NCBI GenBank assembly: GCA_017525875.1
Contig: JAFXSG010000013.1
Coordinates: forward strand, 126,154 to 190,153
Length of the DNA stretch: 64,000 bases
Source: Clostridia bacterium
GTDB lineage: Bacteria; Bacillota; Clostridia; Christensenellales; CAG-138
Reading direction: 5' to 3'
A program made the position numbers and the translations under genes. Numbering within the stretch: the stretch's first letter is position 1; every line of letters starts with the position of its first letter. This document shows, in pieces, positions 51,901 to 59,748 of this stretch. The notes beneath the pieces are model-generated. The model searched no databases, was not told the origin of the DNA, and worked only from the letters and a program-made list of their open reading frames with translations.

Positions 51901-52542
51901 ACTCAGATGCATATGCGCATCGACGAGCTGCGCAAAGGCATCAAAGAGCTTGGCGAAGTCAACACCTCTGCTGTCGAAGACTACCGCAGCGTTAAAGAAA
52001 GATTTGACGACCTGAGCTCCCAATGCGAGGACCTGAACAAAGCAAAGCAGGATCTTAACGTGCTGATCGGAAAGCTGACTGAAACGATGGAGAACGAGTT
52101 CAAGACCCGCTTTGAGCAGATCCGGCAGAACTTCAGCGAAACATTCCACGAGCTTTTCGGGGGCGGTCGTGCAGAGCTCGTGCTGGCGGACAAGAACGAC
52201 GTGCTCAATTCCAACATCGATATCATCGCACAGCCTCCCGGAAAGAAGCTTCAGCTTTTAACGCTGCTTTCCGGCGGCGAGCAGGCGCTGACCGCTATCG
52301 CGCTGCTGTTTGCGATTTTGAGACTTAAACCGGCGGCGTTCTGCATTCTCGATGAGATCGATACTTCGCTCGACGAAGCCAACGTCGATTGCTTTGCCAA
52401 CTATCTTAAGGGGTATTCAAAGGGTACTCAGTTTATAATAATCACGCACCGCAAAGGCTCTATGGCTGTCTGCAACGCCTTGTTCGGTGTTTCCATGGAG
52501 GAAAAAGGCGTATCCTCCATTGTATCAGCAAAATTCGAATAA
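48988..52542 (+). CDS. smc: Chromosome segregation protein SMC
   Basis: 1184 residues. N-terminal head with GPNGCGKSNISDAFRFVLG (Walker A 32-40). Long coiled coils about 165-505 and 680-1005 are split by a hinge domain (IHGVVAELINVPEKYERAIE, and further on LLPVSAMRSRLL). C-terminal head with LLSGGEQALTAIALLFAI and CILDEIDTSLDEANV. Forms the ring-shaped condensin with ScpA/ScpB, whose genes are not here. Ribosome site is weak; the start is the conserved MQLTKLEINGFKSFAKKTEL. Confidence 0.98.
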   Translation: MQLTKLEINGFKSFAKKTELVFEQGITGILGPNGCGKSNISDAFRFVLGEQSARALRGKKVEDFIFGGTEKRRPLSYCEVTMYFDNSDGMLASPYSEVAVTRRAFRSGESEYYINKNACRLKDIQELFRDTGIGKDGYSIIGQGRVSDILSDRSGERRVVFEEAAGVMKYRTRKEEAERKLQNTEKNLVRLEDIIRELESRLEPLREQSEKANEYFKLREELRDLEINLYLYQYDKSNERIALLREQAKQLGDELISASAEEESFASVCAEEESTERSLSASISEASEKLIAFSSSVESQLGDEKLLRERISTLNREIEQAAADKAAVESQIAAGKETIAVLENTMAGFSNDTAALDKSLEEAEARFRALEENINSKETELEARKQAMMEAMNRLADTKSRVSRLAAMRESFVSRLGSLSEERHSAEEEAEKLDVELAEIREAIGFVNGELDKLSKERAAHAAKASQLQNEMVDEQKQLRKAEDELNAISSRAKVLEEMKRAHEGYYASVRNLLRDASRDPELGKRIHGVVAELINVPEKYERAIEMALGASLQNIIVPTEQDAKAVIGHLRSREYGRATLLPVSAMRSRLLTNEEKSFINVEGCYGIASELVGFSPAFKNVIENLLGRTVIVRDIDTGIMINKRAKSAFRIATLEGDILNPGGSMTGGSVQKREFSLLGREREIEELAAKKRSISGRVEELGAAVLKKQAQLAQAARTDSEFGERVQKLRLSLASNNEKADIIDKYVQKNKETLSKLDAERSMIDDSIADIDRESAEAEKAEHTISEGNTVTNDDIRLAQQVLTGLRAELQRANEETTALKVRQMAAAKEKNAAAAEKVRLERENEQLSAKLVERAQYIASAGHSVKALESELAELDSALGSERERVNALTDELHAMQAEREAHLRLLDESRGRREQVLMQISELKERLHRNELQHNKLSIDLDNMAERIWQDYELTYENALPFRRQLPVTQMHMRIDELRKGIKELGEVNTSAVEDYRSVKERFDDLSSQCEDLNKAKQDLNVLIGKLTETMENEFKTRFEQIRQNFSETFHELFGGGRAELVLADKNDVLNSNIDIIAQPPGKKLQLLTLLSGGEQALTAIALLFAILRLKPAAFCILDEIDTSLDEANVDCFANYLKGYSKGTQFIIITHRKGSMAVCNALFGVSMEEKGVSSIVSAKFE

Positions 52543-52557
52543 TACGGAGGAAGCGTT

Positions 52558-53697
52558 ATGTGGGATATCTTCAAACGCAAGGATAAGAAAAAGGAAACCG
52601 GCGAGGAAGCTCCGCGCGAGCCCGCCGAGACCGCTGCCGGACCCGCTTTGGAAACAGCGGAAGAGTTTATGAAAGCCGCGGCAGATGCGGTTGAAGAAAC
52701 TGTTTCGGATTTAGCGGAACACGAGCCGGATCAGGAGAAAGCCGAAGCCGAGCCCTTCGAAGCGGTGCAGGAGAAAGTGCCTGATGAGAAGGCAAAAAAG
52801 AAAGGTGTTTTTGCAAAGCTGAAGGACGGCCTTCGCAAAACACGCGATACGCTTTTCGGCGGATTGTTTGTTGAGAGCGACGAGAAGATCAACGACGAGT
52901 TCTACGACGAACTCGAAGAGGCGATGATCATCTCGGATATGGGTATGGCAACCACCGAAAAGCTGCTTGGCGAGCTCCGCTCCCGTTTGAAGGCCGAAGG
53001 CATTTTCAAGCGCAGTGACGCACGCAAGATCATGGTCGACATTCTTGCCGAAAGCATGCAGACCGAGTCCGAATTCGTTCCGAACAAGGAGCCGGCCGTC
53101 ATCCTTATCGTCGGCGTAAACGGTGTTGGCAAAACTACGTCCATCGGCAAGCTTGCCTCCATATATAAACAGGACGGTCGCTCCGTCATGCTTGCAGCGG
53201 GCGATACATTCCGTGCCGCCGCTGCCGAGCAGCTCACCATCTGGAGCGAACGCGCAGGCGTTCCGATCGTCAAGCACAACGAAGGCGCAGATCCCGCCGC
53301 AGTCGTCTTTGACGCGATCGCTTCGTATAAGGCGAAGAAGTGCGATCTGCTTATATGTGATACTGCGGGAAGGCTTCACAATAAGAAAAACCTTATGAAT
53401 GAGCTTTCAAAGATCCGCCGCGTCATCGACCGCGAGCTGCCCGGCGTTGCCGTGGAGGTGCTCCTCGTACTTGATGCGACCACCGGCCAGAACGCGATCG
53501 CACAGGCCAAAGCCTTCGGTGAAAACACCGGGCTTACCGGTATCATTCTGACCAAGCTTGACGGCACCGCAAAGGGCGGCGTCGTTGTGGCGGTCAAAGA
53601 CGAGCTCGGTCTTCCCGTCCGCTTCGTCGGCGTCGGCGAAGGGATCGACGATCTTCAGCCGTTCGACGCGCAGAGCTTCGCCCAGGCACTCATCTGA
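52558..53697 (+). CDS. ftsY: Signal recognition particle receptor FtsY
   Basis: 379 residues. About 75 acidic, low-complexity N-terminal residues (the A domain), then the N domain (GVFAKLKDGLRKTRDTLFGG) and G domain: VGVNGVGKTTSIGKLA, DTFRAAAAEQL, CDTAGRLHNKKNLM, TKLDGTAKGG, and GVGEGIDDLQPF at the end. Docks the Ffh-ribosome complex to the membrane. CGGAGGAAG precedes the ATG; the gene is 15 bases after smc and ends at a strong terminator. Confidence 0.98.
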   Translation: MWDIFKRKDKKKETGEEAPREPAETAAGPALETAEEFMKAAADAVEETVSDLAEHEPDQEKAEAEPFEAVQEKVPDEKAKKKGVFAKLKDGLRKTRDTLFGGLFVESDEKINDEFYDELEEAMIISDMGMATTEKLLGELRSRLKAEGIFKRSDARKIMVDILAESMQTESEFVPNKEPAVILIVGVNGVGKTTSIGKLASIYKQDGRSVMLAAGDTFRAAAAEQLTIWSERAGVPIVKHNEGADPAAVVFDAIASYKAKKCDLLICDTAGRLHNKKNLMNELSKIRRVIDRELPGVAVEVLLVLDATTGQNAIAQAKAFGENTGLTGIILTKLDGTAKGGVVVAVKDELGLPVRFVGVGEGIDDLQPFDAQSFAQALI

Positions 53698-53709
53698 ACA
53701 AAAATCAAG

Positions 53710-53735
53710 CAGGGGCTTCCGACCGGAGGCCCCTG
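53710..53735 (+). terminator. Intrinsic terminator of the plsX-ftsY cluster
   Basis: CAGGGGCTTCC pairs with GGAGGCCCCTG (one mismatch), followed by TTTTTTATTCG. Confidence 0.9.
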
Positions 53736-53775
53736 TTTTTTATTCGTTATACGTTCTCTTTCCAAAACCCAACAT

Positions 53776-53797
53776 GGGGTATACTTGCGCATACCCC
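53776..53797. repeat. Perfect inverted repeat between ftsY and rpmF
   Basis: GGGGTAT and ATACCCC around an 8-base loop. It lies in the convergent gap and could be the minus-strand terminator for rpmF, whose end has no other hairpin, though the T-tail (ATGTTGGGTTTTGG) is weak. Confidence 0.4.
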
Positions 53798-53840
53798 AAA
53801 TCTATTTGATGTTTAATTAAGATATCAAGCGAAAAGGAGC

Positions 53841-54026
53841 TTATGCTTCCTCATCCATCTTGATGACCTGCTCACCATCGTAATAGCCGCAATGCCTGCA
53901 AACTCTGTGTGCGAGTTTACGAGCATGGCACTGAGGGCATTCTACGATAGCGGGAACGCTGAGCTTCCAGTTAGCCCTGCGCTGATCACGCCTTGCTTTC
54001 GATGTTTTTCTCTTAGGTACTGCCAT
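53841..54026 (-). CDS. rpmF: Ribosomal protein bL32
   Basis: 61 residues: [20 protein letters not shown], then the zinc-ribbon [20 protein letters not shown] with four cysteines, i.e. the zinc-containing form. GGAGGAGGTG, in the end of the upstream yceD-like gene, is the ribosome site. The yceD-rpmF pair is conserved across bacteria. Confidence 0.98.
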   Translation of the reverse strand: MAVPKRKTSKARRDQRRANWKLSVPAIVECPQCHARKLAHRVCRHCGYYDGEQVIKMDEEA

Positions 54027-54029
54027 TTT

Positions 54030-54554
54030 CTACACCTCCTCCTCGTCTTTAAGCAGCTGTGCAAGCTCTTCCAAGGGGGCAAAACCCGAGTGAACGGATG
54101 GCTTTGTGCACGAACACTGCGTGGTATTCAAATCTGCACCGCATTTGGGGCAAAGCCCCTTGCAGTCCGGCTTGCAAAGCCCGTAGGCCGGAGCATTCAG
54201 AATGAGCAGATCGAGCACCATCCGGTCAAGATCGAGGATCTCTCCCGTGAACGGATAGCAATCCAGCTCTTCCGCTTCTTCCTCGGAGGCTTTGATAAAG
54301 CGTTCCGAGAAATCAACGCTGAATTCCTGATGGAATTCTTTATTGCATTTCGTGCAGTTCATAAGCAGCTCGGAGCTGAGCACACCACTCACGTTGAAAC
54401 CTTCGCCGTCATAGGCATAGGTGATATCAAGGATGAGCGGCATTGAGAATACGAGCTTGTGCGTGCCCAGATCGATGGGCGCCATCTCTTCTTCAAAATG
54501 CCGACCGGAGGTCTTCCCTGCCAGTTTTAACTCCGAAGCAACGTTAACTATCAC
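54030..54554 (-). CDS. DUF177 (YceD/YlbN) family protein
   Basis: 174 residues from GTG at 54554, with GGAG seven bases upstream. Conserved LSSELLMNCTKCNKEF (first CxxC) and the C-terminal YGLCKPDCKGLCPKCGADLN, i.e. three CxxC-like sites. DUF177 proteins are implicated in 23S rRNA/50S maturation in plants and bacteria. A TTG further upstream (54587) would be near the expected transcription start and is rejected. It is coupled to rpmF. Confidence 0.88.
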   Translation of the reverse strand: MIVNVASELKLAGKTSGRHFEEEMAPIDLGTHKLVFSMPLILDITYAYDGEGFNVSGVLSSELLMNCTKCNKEFHQEFSVDFSERFIKASEEEAEELDCYPFTGEILDLDRMVLDLLILNAPAYGLCKPDCKGLCPKCGADLNTTQCSCTKPSVHSGFAPLEELAQLLKDEEEV

Positions 54555-54595
54555 ACGAATACTCCAATTCGGGCGCTGTAAGCGCAACCTTTGAT

Positions 54596-54624
54596 ATTTT
54601 ATATGCGAAACGGCCCTTTGTCAA
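54596..54624 (-). promoter_or_regulatory. Promoter of yceD-rpmF
   Basis: On the minus strand TTGACA (54619-54624), 17-base spacer, TAAAAT (54596-54601). Confidence 0.7.
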
Positions 54625-54627
54625 CAG

Positions 54628-54648
54628 TTTTTCGCTTCGAACGAAAAA
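54628..54648. repeat. Perfect inverted repeat beside the yceD -35
   Basis: TTTTTCG and CGAAAAA around CTTCGAA, three bases from the -35 box. It is either the ackA transcription end or an operator; sequence alone cannot tell. Confidence 0.4.
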
Positions 54649-54678
54649 TATAATGCTTAAGCTGGGCCGGATGCAGGT

Positions 54679-55884
54679 TTACAGAGCCTTGACGATCCTC
54701 TCGGCGTCGCGGGCGATCATGAGTTCTTCATCAGTGGGGATCACGAACACGCGAACACGGCTTTCGGGCTTCGCGATATCGATCTCTTCGCCGCGGGGAG
54801 CGTTGCGGTTGTATTCGAAGTCGACGTCCAGACCGAGATAATCAAGACCGGTCAGGATGCGCTCACGCATGCCCCTGTCGTTCTCGCCAACGCCTGCGGT
54901 GAACACGATCGCGTCAACACCGTCAAGAACCGCAGCGTATGCGCCGATGTATTTCTTCACGTGGTAAGCAAACACTTTGAGTGCGAGCTCTGCGCGCTCG
55001 TTGCCCTCAGCCGCAGCCGCGCTGAGATCGCGGAAGTCGCTCGATACGCCGCTGATGCCGAGCATGCCGCTCTTCTTGTTCATGTAGGAATCCATTTCCT
55101 TGATGCTTACGCCCATGCGCCTTGCAAGATAGCCGACGATCGCGGGGTCGATATCGCCGCTCCTGGTGCCCATCGGGAGGCCTTCAAGGGGAGTGAGGCC
55201 CATGCTGGTATCGATGCACTTGCCGCCTTTGATCGCGGAAACTGAGGAACCGTTGCCGAGGTGGCAGGTGATGATCCTGGTCTCCTCCGCAGGTTTTCCG
55301 AGCATTTCGATCGCGCGGAGAGTTACGTATTTATGGGAAGTGCCATGGAAGCCGTAGCGACGGACCATATGCTCGGTATAAGCCTCATAAGGAAGCGCAT
55401 ATATGAACGCCTCGGGCGGCATGGTCTGATGGAAGGCGGTATCGAAAACGCCGACCATCGGAGTGTTGGGCATGATCGCCTTGCAGGCACGGATGCCCAT
55501 GAGGTTTGCGGGGTTGTGAAGAGGAGCAAGGTCATTCAGGCTCTCGATGGTCTCAAGGACTTCGTCGGTGAGCAGAACGGATTCCGCGAACTTTTCACCG
55601 CCGTGCACGATACGATGACCGACTGCATCGATCTCCGCCATGCTGGAGATGACGCCGCGCTGAGGATCGACCAGCGCATCGAGGACGAGCTTGATAGCCT
55701 CGGTATGATCCTTCATGTTCTGAACAAGCTCGTAAGCGTCTTTGCCGGCGGGCTTGTAGGTAAGCTTGGAATTCTCAATGCCGATACGCTCGCAAAGGCC
55801 CTTTGCGATGACTTTGTTCTCGGCGGTATCGATCAACTGATACTTGAGAGAGGAGCTGCCTGCGTTGATAACAAGAATCTTCAT
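54679..55884 (-). CDS. ackA: Acetate kinase
   Basis: Makes ATP and acetate from acetyl phosphate. 401 residues: MKILVINAGSSSLKYQLID, VGHRIVHGGEKF, DTAFHQTMPPEAFIY, FHGTSHKYV, ITCHLGNGSSVSAI and VFTAGVGEND, the complete ASKHA set. The start at 55884 has AAGGAG six bases upstream. pta is not adjacent, unlike in many Clostridia. It diverges from tmcAL with overlapping promoters. Confidence 0.98.
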   Translation of the reverse strand: MKILVINAGSSSLKYQLIDTAENKVIAKGLCERIGIENSKLTYKPAGKDAYELVQNMKDHTEAIKLVLDALVDPQRGVISSMAEIDAVGHRIVHGGEKFAESVLLTDEVLETIESLNDLAPLHNPANLMGIRACKAIMPNTPMVGVFDTAFHQTMPPEAFIYALPYEAYTEHMVRRYGFHGTSHKYVTLRAIEMLGKPAEETRIITCHLGNGSSVSAIKGGKCIDTSMGLTPLEGLPMGTRSGDIDPAIVGYLARRMGVSIKEMDSYMNKKSGMLGISGVSSDFRDLSAAAAEGNERAELALKVFAYHVKKYIGAYAAVLDGVDAIVFTAGVGENDRGMRERILTGLDYLGLDVDFEYNRNAPRGEEIDIAKPESRVRVFVIPTDEELMIARDAERIVKAL

Positions 55885-55930
55885 GTTTTTCTCCTTGCTT
55901 GATTGATTTGGCCGTCTCAGCAAAAAAGCC

Positions 55931-55959
55931 TTGACTGCAGTAACAAATTGTATTATAAC
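55931..55959 (+). promoter_or_regulatory. Promoter of tmcAL
   Basis: TTGACT (55931-55936), 17-base spacer, TATAAC (55954-55959). Its -10 overlaps the ackA -10 on the other strand. Confidence 0.65.
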
Positions 55960-55980
55960 ATATTTTACGGAAGAATTGAA
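55952..55980 (-). promoter_or_regulatory. Promoter of ackA
   Basis: On the minus strand TTCAAT (55975-55980), 17-base spacer, extended -10 TGTTATAAT (TATAAT at 55952-55957). Confidence 0.65.
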
Positions 55981-56032
55981 CCGAGTTTCGAAATATACTG
56001 CAAAACACAGGTTTGAGAAAGAAAAGCCGAGC

Positions 56033-57217
56033 ATGAAATGCGTTGGGATCATAGCCGAATACAACCCCTTCCACAACGGACACGCCTATCATATCGACGA
56101 GGCTAAACGTGCCTCCGGTGCGGATGCTGCCGTCGTCGTGATGAGCGGCAGTTTCGTGCAGCGCGGCGAGCCCGCATGCATGAACAAGTTCGTTCGCAGG
56201 CGCGACGCGGTATTAGGCGGCGCAGATATGGTTATCGAGCTCCCCGATCTGCTTTCCTGCGCTTGCGCAGAGCGATTTGCCCTCGGCGGGATCCGGCTCC
56301 TTTCGTCGACCGGCATCGTCGATTCCATTGCATTCGGCAGCGAAAGCGGAGATATGACTGCAATAACGTCCGCAGCAGAGGCAGAGCTTTCAGGAGATGC
56401 GCTTAAGGAGCTGATATCGAAGGGATACTCATACCCGAAAGCGGTGTCCCTTTTTCTTGCCGCAAAGGGGATCGATCCCCCGGGCCCGAATGATTTGCTT
56501 GGCTTGGAATACGTTCGTGCCGTCAAAAGCATCGCTCCGCAGCTGAACACGATCGCTGTAAAACGTATTGGCTCGGATCATTCAAGCGAAATGCTCGAGG
56601 GCATGTTTGCATCCGCCGGCGCCGTACGCAAAGCATGGATCAAAGGCAGGTTCGATGAGATACGCCCGTTTATTCCCGGATATGAGTATGAAGCGATCTC
56701 ATCCGGATCGGTCCTTCCTGCCGTTCCGGATAAGCTTTCCTCGCCTGTTCTGTATGCTTTGAGAAGCCTCGGCAAGGACGGTATCCGTGCACTTCCTGAG
56801 GTTTCCGAAGGCCTTGAAAACCCGATTTATGAAGCTGCGCTCCGCTCTTCCGACCTGAATGAACTGCTTGAAGCCGTGAAGACCAAGCGATACACTATGG
56901 CAAGGCTGAAACGGATAATGATGAGTGCCCTGTTAGGTTCGACAGAAGAGCTGCAAAAACGAGCTGCGAGTGAACCGGATGGGCTTTACATCCGCGTGCT
57001 CGGGGTACGCGCTGAAAAAGCGAGTGAATTGCTGTCAATGCTTTGCGCAAAAGCTTCTCTGCCGGTGATCGCCGCAGCGAAGGATGTTTCACAGCTGTCC
57101 GGCACGGCTAAGGAAGTGTTTGAGCACGCCTGCCGCGCGCAAAGGATCCTTCCGCTCGCTTGTCCCGAAAGGCGCGGAGCTTCCGCCGATTTTCCCGAGC
57201 AGATCATAGTTTCCTGA
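56033..57217 (+). CDS. tmcAL: tRNA(Met) cytidine acetate ligase TmcAL (YlbM)
   Basis: Activates acetate with ATP and acetylates the wobble C34 of elongator tRNA(Met). 394 residues. Nucleotidyltransferase motif MKCVGIIAEYNPFHNGH at the start, SGSFVQRGEPACMNKF, FGSESGDM, and KRIGSDH. Translation start chosen at 56033 by family N-terminus; ribosome site is poor (GAAAAGCC). It uses acetate, and the gene diverges from the acetate-producing kinase gene; this may be chance but gives a possible regulatory tie. Confidence 0.93.
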   Translation: MKCVGIIAEYNPFHNGHAYHIDEAKRASGADAAVVVMSGSFVQRGEPACMNKFVRRRDAVLGGADMVIELPDLLSCACAERFALGGIRLLSSTGIVDSIAFGSESGDMTAITSAAEAELSGDALKELISKGYSYPKAVSLFLAAKGIDPPGPNDLLGLEYVRAVKSIAPQLNTIAVKRIGSDHSSEMLEGMFASAGAVRKAWIKGRFDEIRPFIPGYEYEAISSGSVLPAVPDKLSSPVLYALRSLGKDGIRALPEVSEGLENPIYEAALRSSDLNELLEAVKTKRYTMARLKRIMMSALLGSTEELQKRAASEPDGLYIRVLGVRAEKASELLSMLCAKASLPVIAAAKDVSQLSGTAKEVFEHACRAQRILPLACPERRGASADFPEQIIVS

Positions 57218-57255
57218 AACTCATTATTTATTCGGGGCCTGCATAGCATTTCGTT

Positions 57256-58320
57256 ATGAAGGCTTTTTTTATTGCTGCAGCGGCGATCGTATTGATCCTG
57301 TTTTGTTTTTTCGGCAGTCGTGTGATGAGTTATGCGGTCGAAGGTTACAAGCTGTTCATTACTTCGGTCTTCCCCGCTCTGTTTCCTTTTCTCGTTGTTG
57401 TAAACTTCATGAATTCACTCGCGGAACGATCCTCAAAGCGCAAACCGGGTATTATTGCAGTAGTGCGGATCTTTTTGATTTCCGCGCTCTGCGGGTCTCC
57501 GTCCGGTTCGCTGATGACGGAAAACACCTTCAAACTCTCTCCGGATGACCGTTCTCGGTTCATGCTTTCGAGCATGCTTGCAGCCGCGCTCAATATGTGT
57601 TGCCCCATTTTCATCATCGGGACTGTATGCGGGAGCATGCTTGAGCTCGGCAAAAACGCAATGCGTCTTTTGCTGATCTCACACTATGGTTCTGCTTTTC
57701 TGCTTGCGCTGCCGATAGGCTTATCGTTATCGAATAGGATTGGCGACGTCTGCTGCAGTACGGCGCCTTTCTCCGGCGCGTCTAAAAGCAGGATCGGTTT
57801 CTCGGCAGCATTCACACAGTCCGTCTATTACGCGATGGAAACAATGCTTCGTATTTGCGGTACGCTCGTGTTCTGTATCGTTGCAGTCAGGCTGATCGAA
57901 AGCAGCCGATGCTTGGCATTTCTGCATCCGGCAGCCCGCTCGGTCATCCTCGGACTTTTTGAAATGACGAGCGGGATCAAATCGGTCTCCGCTTTAGCGC
58001 TGTCCCCGATGATGAAGCTCTGTCTCGTCTCTTTTCTGCTTTCATTCGGCGGCATCTCGGTAATGCTCCAGGTCTGCTCGGTTGCCAAAACCGATCTGCT
58101 GTATTATTTTGCCGTAAAGCTTACGCAAGGCATCTGCGCTGCCGTTATTCTCGCTTTGCTGTATCCGCTTCTGCCCGCCGCCGAGCCGGTGTTTTCGCAG
58201 TTTGCGGGCACGGTGTTGCCTCGACTTATCACGTTTTCCGACATCCTGTTCGTCTTTGCCCTGTCAGTTTCCGGATGTTTTCTTTTCATCATCGGAGCAT
58301 TCCGCAGAGCCGGCATATAA
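57256..58320 (+). CDS. ylbJ: YlbJ-type sporulation integral membrane protein
   Basis: 354 residues, about eight to ten hydrophobic helices, with the nucleoside-recognition/Gate domain style: LFITSVFPALFPFLVVVNFM, SALCGSPSGSLMTE and CCPIFIIGTVCGSML. YlbJ is a sigma-E-dependent spore-formation protein in Bacillus, proposed (as SpoVV-like) to transport small molecules; the assignment here rests on family and position next to ylbM and near coaD/rsmD. It lies 38 bases after tmcAL on the same strand. Confidence 0.83.
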   Translation: MKAFFIAAAAIVLILFCFFGSRVMSYAVEGYKLFITSVFPALFPFLVVVNFMNSLAERSSKRKPGIIAVVRIFLISALCGSPSGSLMTENTFKLSPDDRSRFMLSSMLAAALNMCCPIFIIGTVCGSMLELGKNAMRLLLISHYGSAFLLALPIGLSLSNRIGDVCCSTAPFSGASKSRIGFSAAFTQSVYYAMETMLRICGTLVFCIVAVRLIESSRCLAFLHPAARSVILGLFEMTSGIKSVSALALSPMMKLCLVSFLLSFGGISVMLQVCSVAKTDLLYYFAVKLTQGICAAVILALLYPLLPAAEPVFSQFAGTVLPRLITFSDILFVFALSVSGCFLFIIGAFRRAGI

Positions 58321-58321
58321 A

Positions 58322-58348
58322 GACCCGCTTCCTCTTGGGAAACGGGTC
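58322..58348. terminator. Hairpin between ylbJ and the convergent coiled-coil gene
   Basis: GACCCG and CGGGTC with inner CTTCC/GGGAA pairing. On minus the tail is TTTATATG, on plus there is no T run, so it probably serves the minus-strand gene. Confidence 0.5.
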
Positions 58349-58407
58349 GATAACCGATTAGGGATCAGTCGCTGCGGTATTAAGCAGCCGTATTTAGGAA
58401 ACTATAA

Positions 58408-59226
58408 TCAGTTGTTGTCGTCAAAATCGGAGTCGTTCTGCGGCTTGCGCTTACGCTTGAAGATATCGAAGAAGGAAGGATGGTCGTCGTCATCACCCTG
58501 CTCGTTTTCTCTGCGTTCGGTGTTCTGCGCAGGCTGTTCAGCGCGCTTGGGTTCCTCATTTGCTTTGATCTCAAGCGCGTTCCTGTCTTCCTGAACGTTG
58601 TTGTAGTATTCTTCGAGATAACCCATCAGCGTTGCGAGGATTTCATCAGCACGCTTGTTTGCGTTGTTGAAGATCTGGTTCGCGCGGTGAGCCATCTGAG
58701 CGCGGTATTCTTCCGCTTCCTGCTGTGCGGCAATTGTGACCTCGTGCGCGCTGATCAGGCGATCGCGCTCTGCGTTCGCCGCCTCGATGATCGATGCGGC
58801 CTCTTCTTTCGCCTCTGCGATACGGTCGTTATAATAGGTGTCGCCCTCGCGGACTTTGCCTGCAAGGTACTCGTCGCCGGTCGCGACCTTGTCGTCGTAA
58901 TACTCGTTTGCTTCGTTAACAGCCTTCTGTGCGTTGGAATTTGCCTTGAGCATGGTCTCGTCGGCGTTCCGCTCGGCATCTTTGCAGATCTTATCCGCAT
59001 AGTCGGAAGCGGACTGGATCTTGGCCTCCATCTGCATGAGGATGCTGTTTGCTCGGCGGATCTCAGCGGGGAGCTGAGTCTTGATATCCGAAATCATATC
59101 GGATATCTCGTCTGAGTTGACCATACGGAGCCTGTCGTCGGTCCTCAGCCTCGGGATGGGGCTGTCATAGATTGTCTGCTCGATTTTTTCAAGAGCATCA
59201 ACAATGATGAGTTCTGCTTTTTCCAT
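58408..59226 (-). CDS. Long coiled-coil protein with acidic tail, unknown function
   Basis: 272 residues. N-terminal 45 residues are less charged (EKAELIIVDALEKIEQTIYD). A continuous Ala/Glu/Lys/Asn-rich helix follows from about 50 to 215, with heptad-like spacing (AEIRRANSILMQMEAKIQSA, AERNADETMLKANSNAQKAV). The C-terminus is highly charged (EQGDDDDHP, then FFDIFKRKRKP). It has no transmembrane segment. Similar proteins next to coaD in Clostridia are annotated only as ATPase or DivIVA-like; I do not assign one. GGAGGGAAAATTCAA precedes the ATG. It is 39 bases after coaD. Confidence 0.75.
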   Translation of the reverse strand: MEKAELIIVDALEKIEQTIYDSPIPRLRTDDRLRMVNSDEISDMISDIKTQLPAEIRRANSILMQMEAKIQSASDYADKICKDAERNADETMLKANSNAQKAVNEANEYYDDKVATGDEYLAGKVREGDTYYNDRIAEAKEEAASIIEAANAERDRLISAHEVTIAAQQEAEEYRAQMAHRANQIFNNANKRADEILATLMGYLEEYYNNVQEDRNALEIKANEEPKRAEQPAQNTERRENEQGDDDDHPSFFDIFKRKRKPQNDSDFDDNN

Positions 59227-59265
59227 TTGAATTTTCCCTCCGGTTCGGTTTGTTGATAACGATTG

Positions 59266-59748
59266 TTATTGTTTAAGTCTGGACCTAATGATCGGGTGTT
59301 CGGGATTGGGCACCATCGCATCGATGCTTATGCCTATCTCGATAAGTGAGCGGACGAGTGTGGAGCTGATGTACGCAAGCTCTGCATTTGAGAGCAAGTA
59401 CAGCGTATCGACCCCGGGTTCTGCCATGTGGTTTACTGTTTCGAGCTGGCGTTCATAATCCACGTCGGACGCGCTGCGGATGCTGCGGATAAGTGTGTCC
59501 GCCCCAACTTCCCTGCAATGATCGACGAGCAGACCCGAAAATCCGGTCACGACGACGTTCGGAAGATCTTTCACGGCATCGCGAATCAGTTCGATACGTT
59601 CATCCCAGCTGAACATTGCGCTGCCCTTTGAAGGGTTGGGGCTGACGGTGATATAGAACTTTTCAAACCTTGCGCACGCGCGTTTGGCGATATCGAGATG
59701 CCCGAGCGTGAACGGATCGAAAGTACCCGCAAAAACAGCAATACTCAT
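59266..59748 (-). CDS. coaD: Phosphopantetheine adenylyltransferase
   Basis: Penultimate step of CoA synthesis (4'-phosphopantetheine plus ATP to dephospho-CoA). 160 residues: AVFAGTFDPFTLGHLDI (TxGH motif), VTGFSGLLVDHCREVGADTL, and SNAELAYISSTLVRSL. The ATG overlaps the rsmD stop by four bases. rsmD-coaD is a classic pair. CoA made here feeds the Sfp-type transferase. Confidence 0.97.
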   Translation of the reverse strand: MSIAVFAGTFDPFTLGHLDIAKRACARFEKFYITVSPNPSKGSAMFSWDERIELIRDAVKDLPNVVVTGFSGLLVDHCREVGADTLIRSIRSASDVDYERQLETVNHMAEPGVDTLYLLSNAELAYISSTLVRSLIEIGISIDAMVPNPEHPIIRSRLKQ

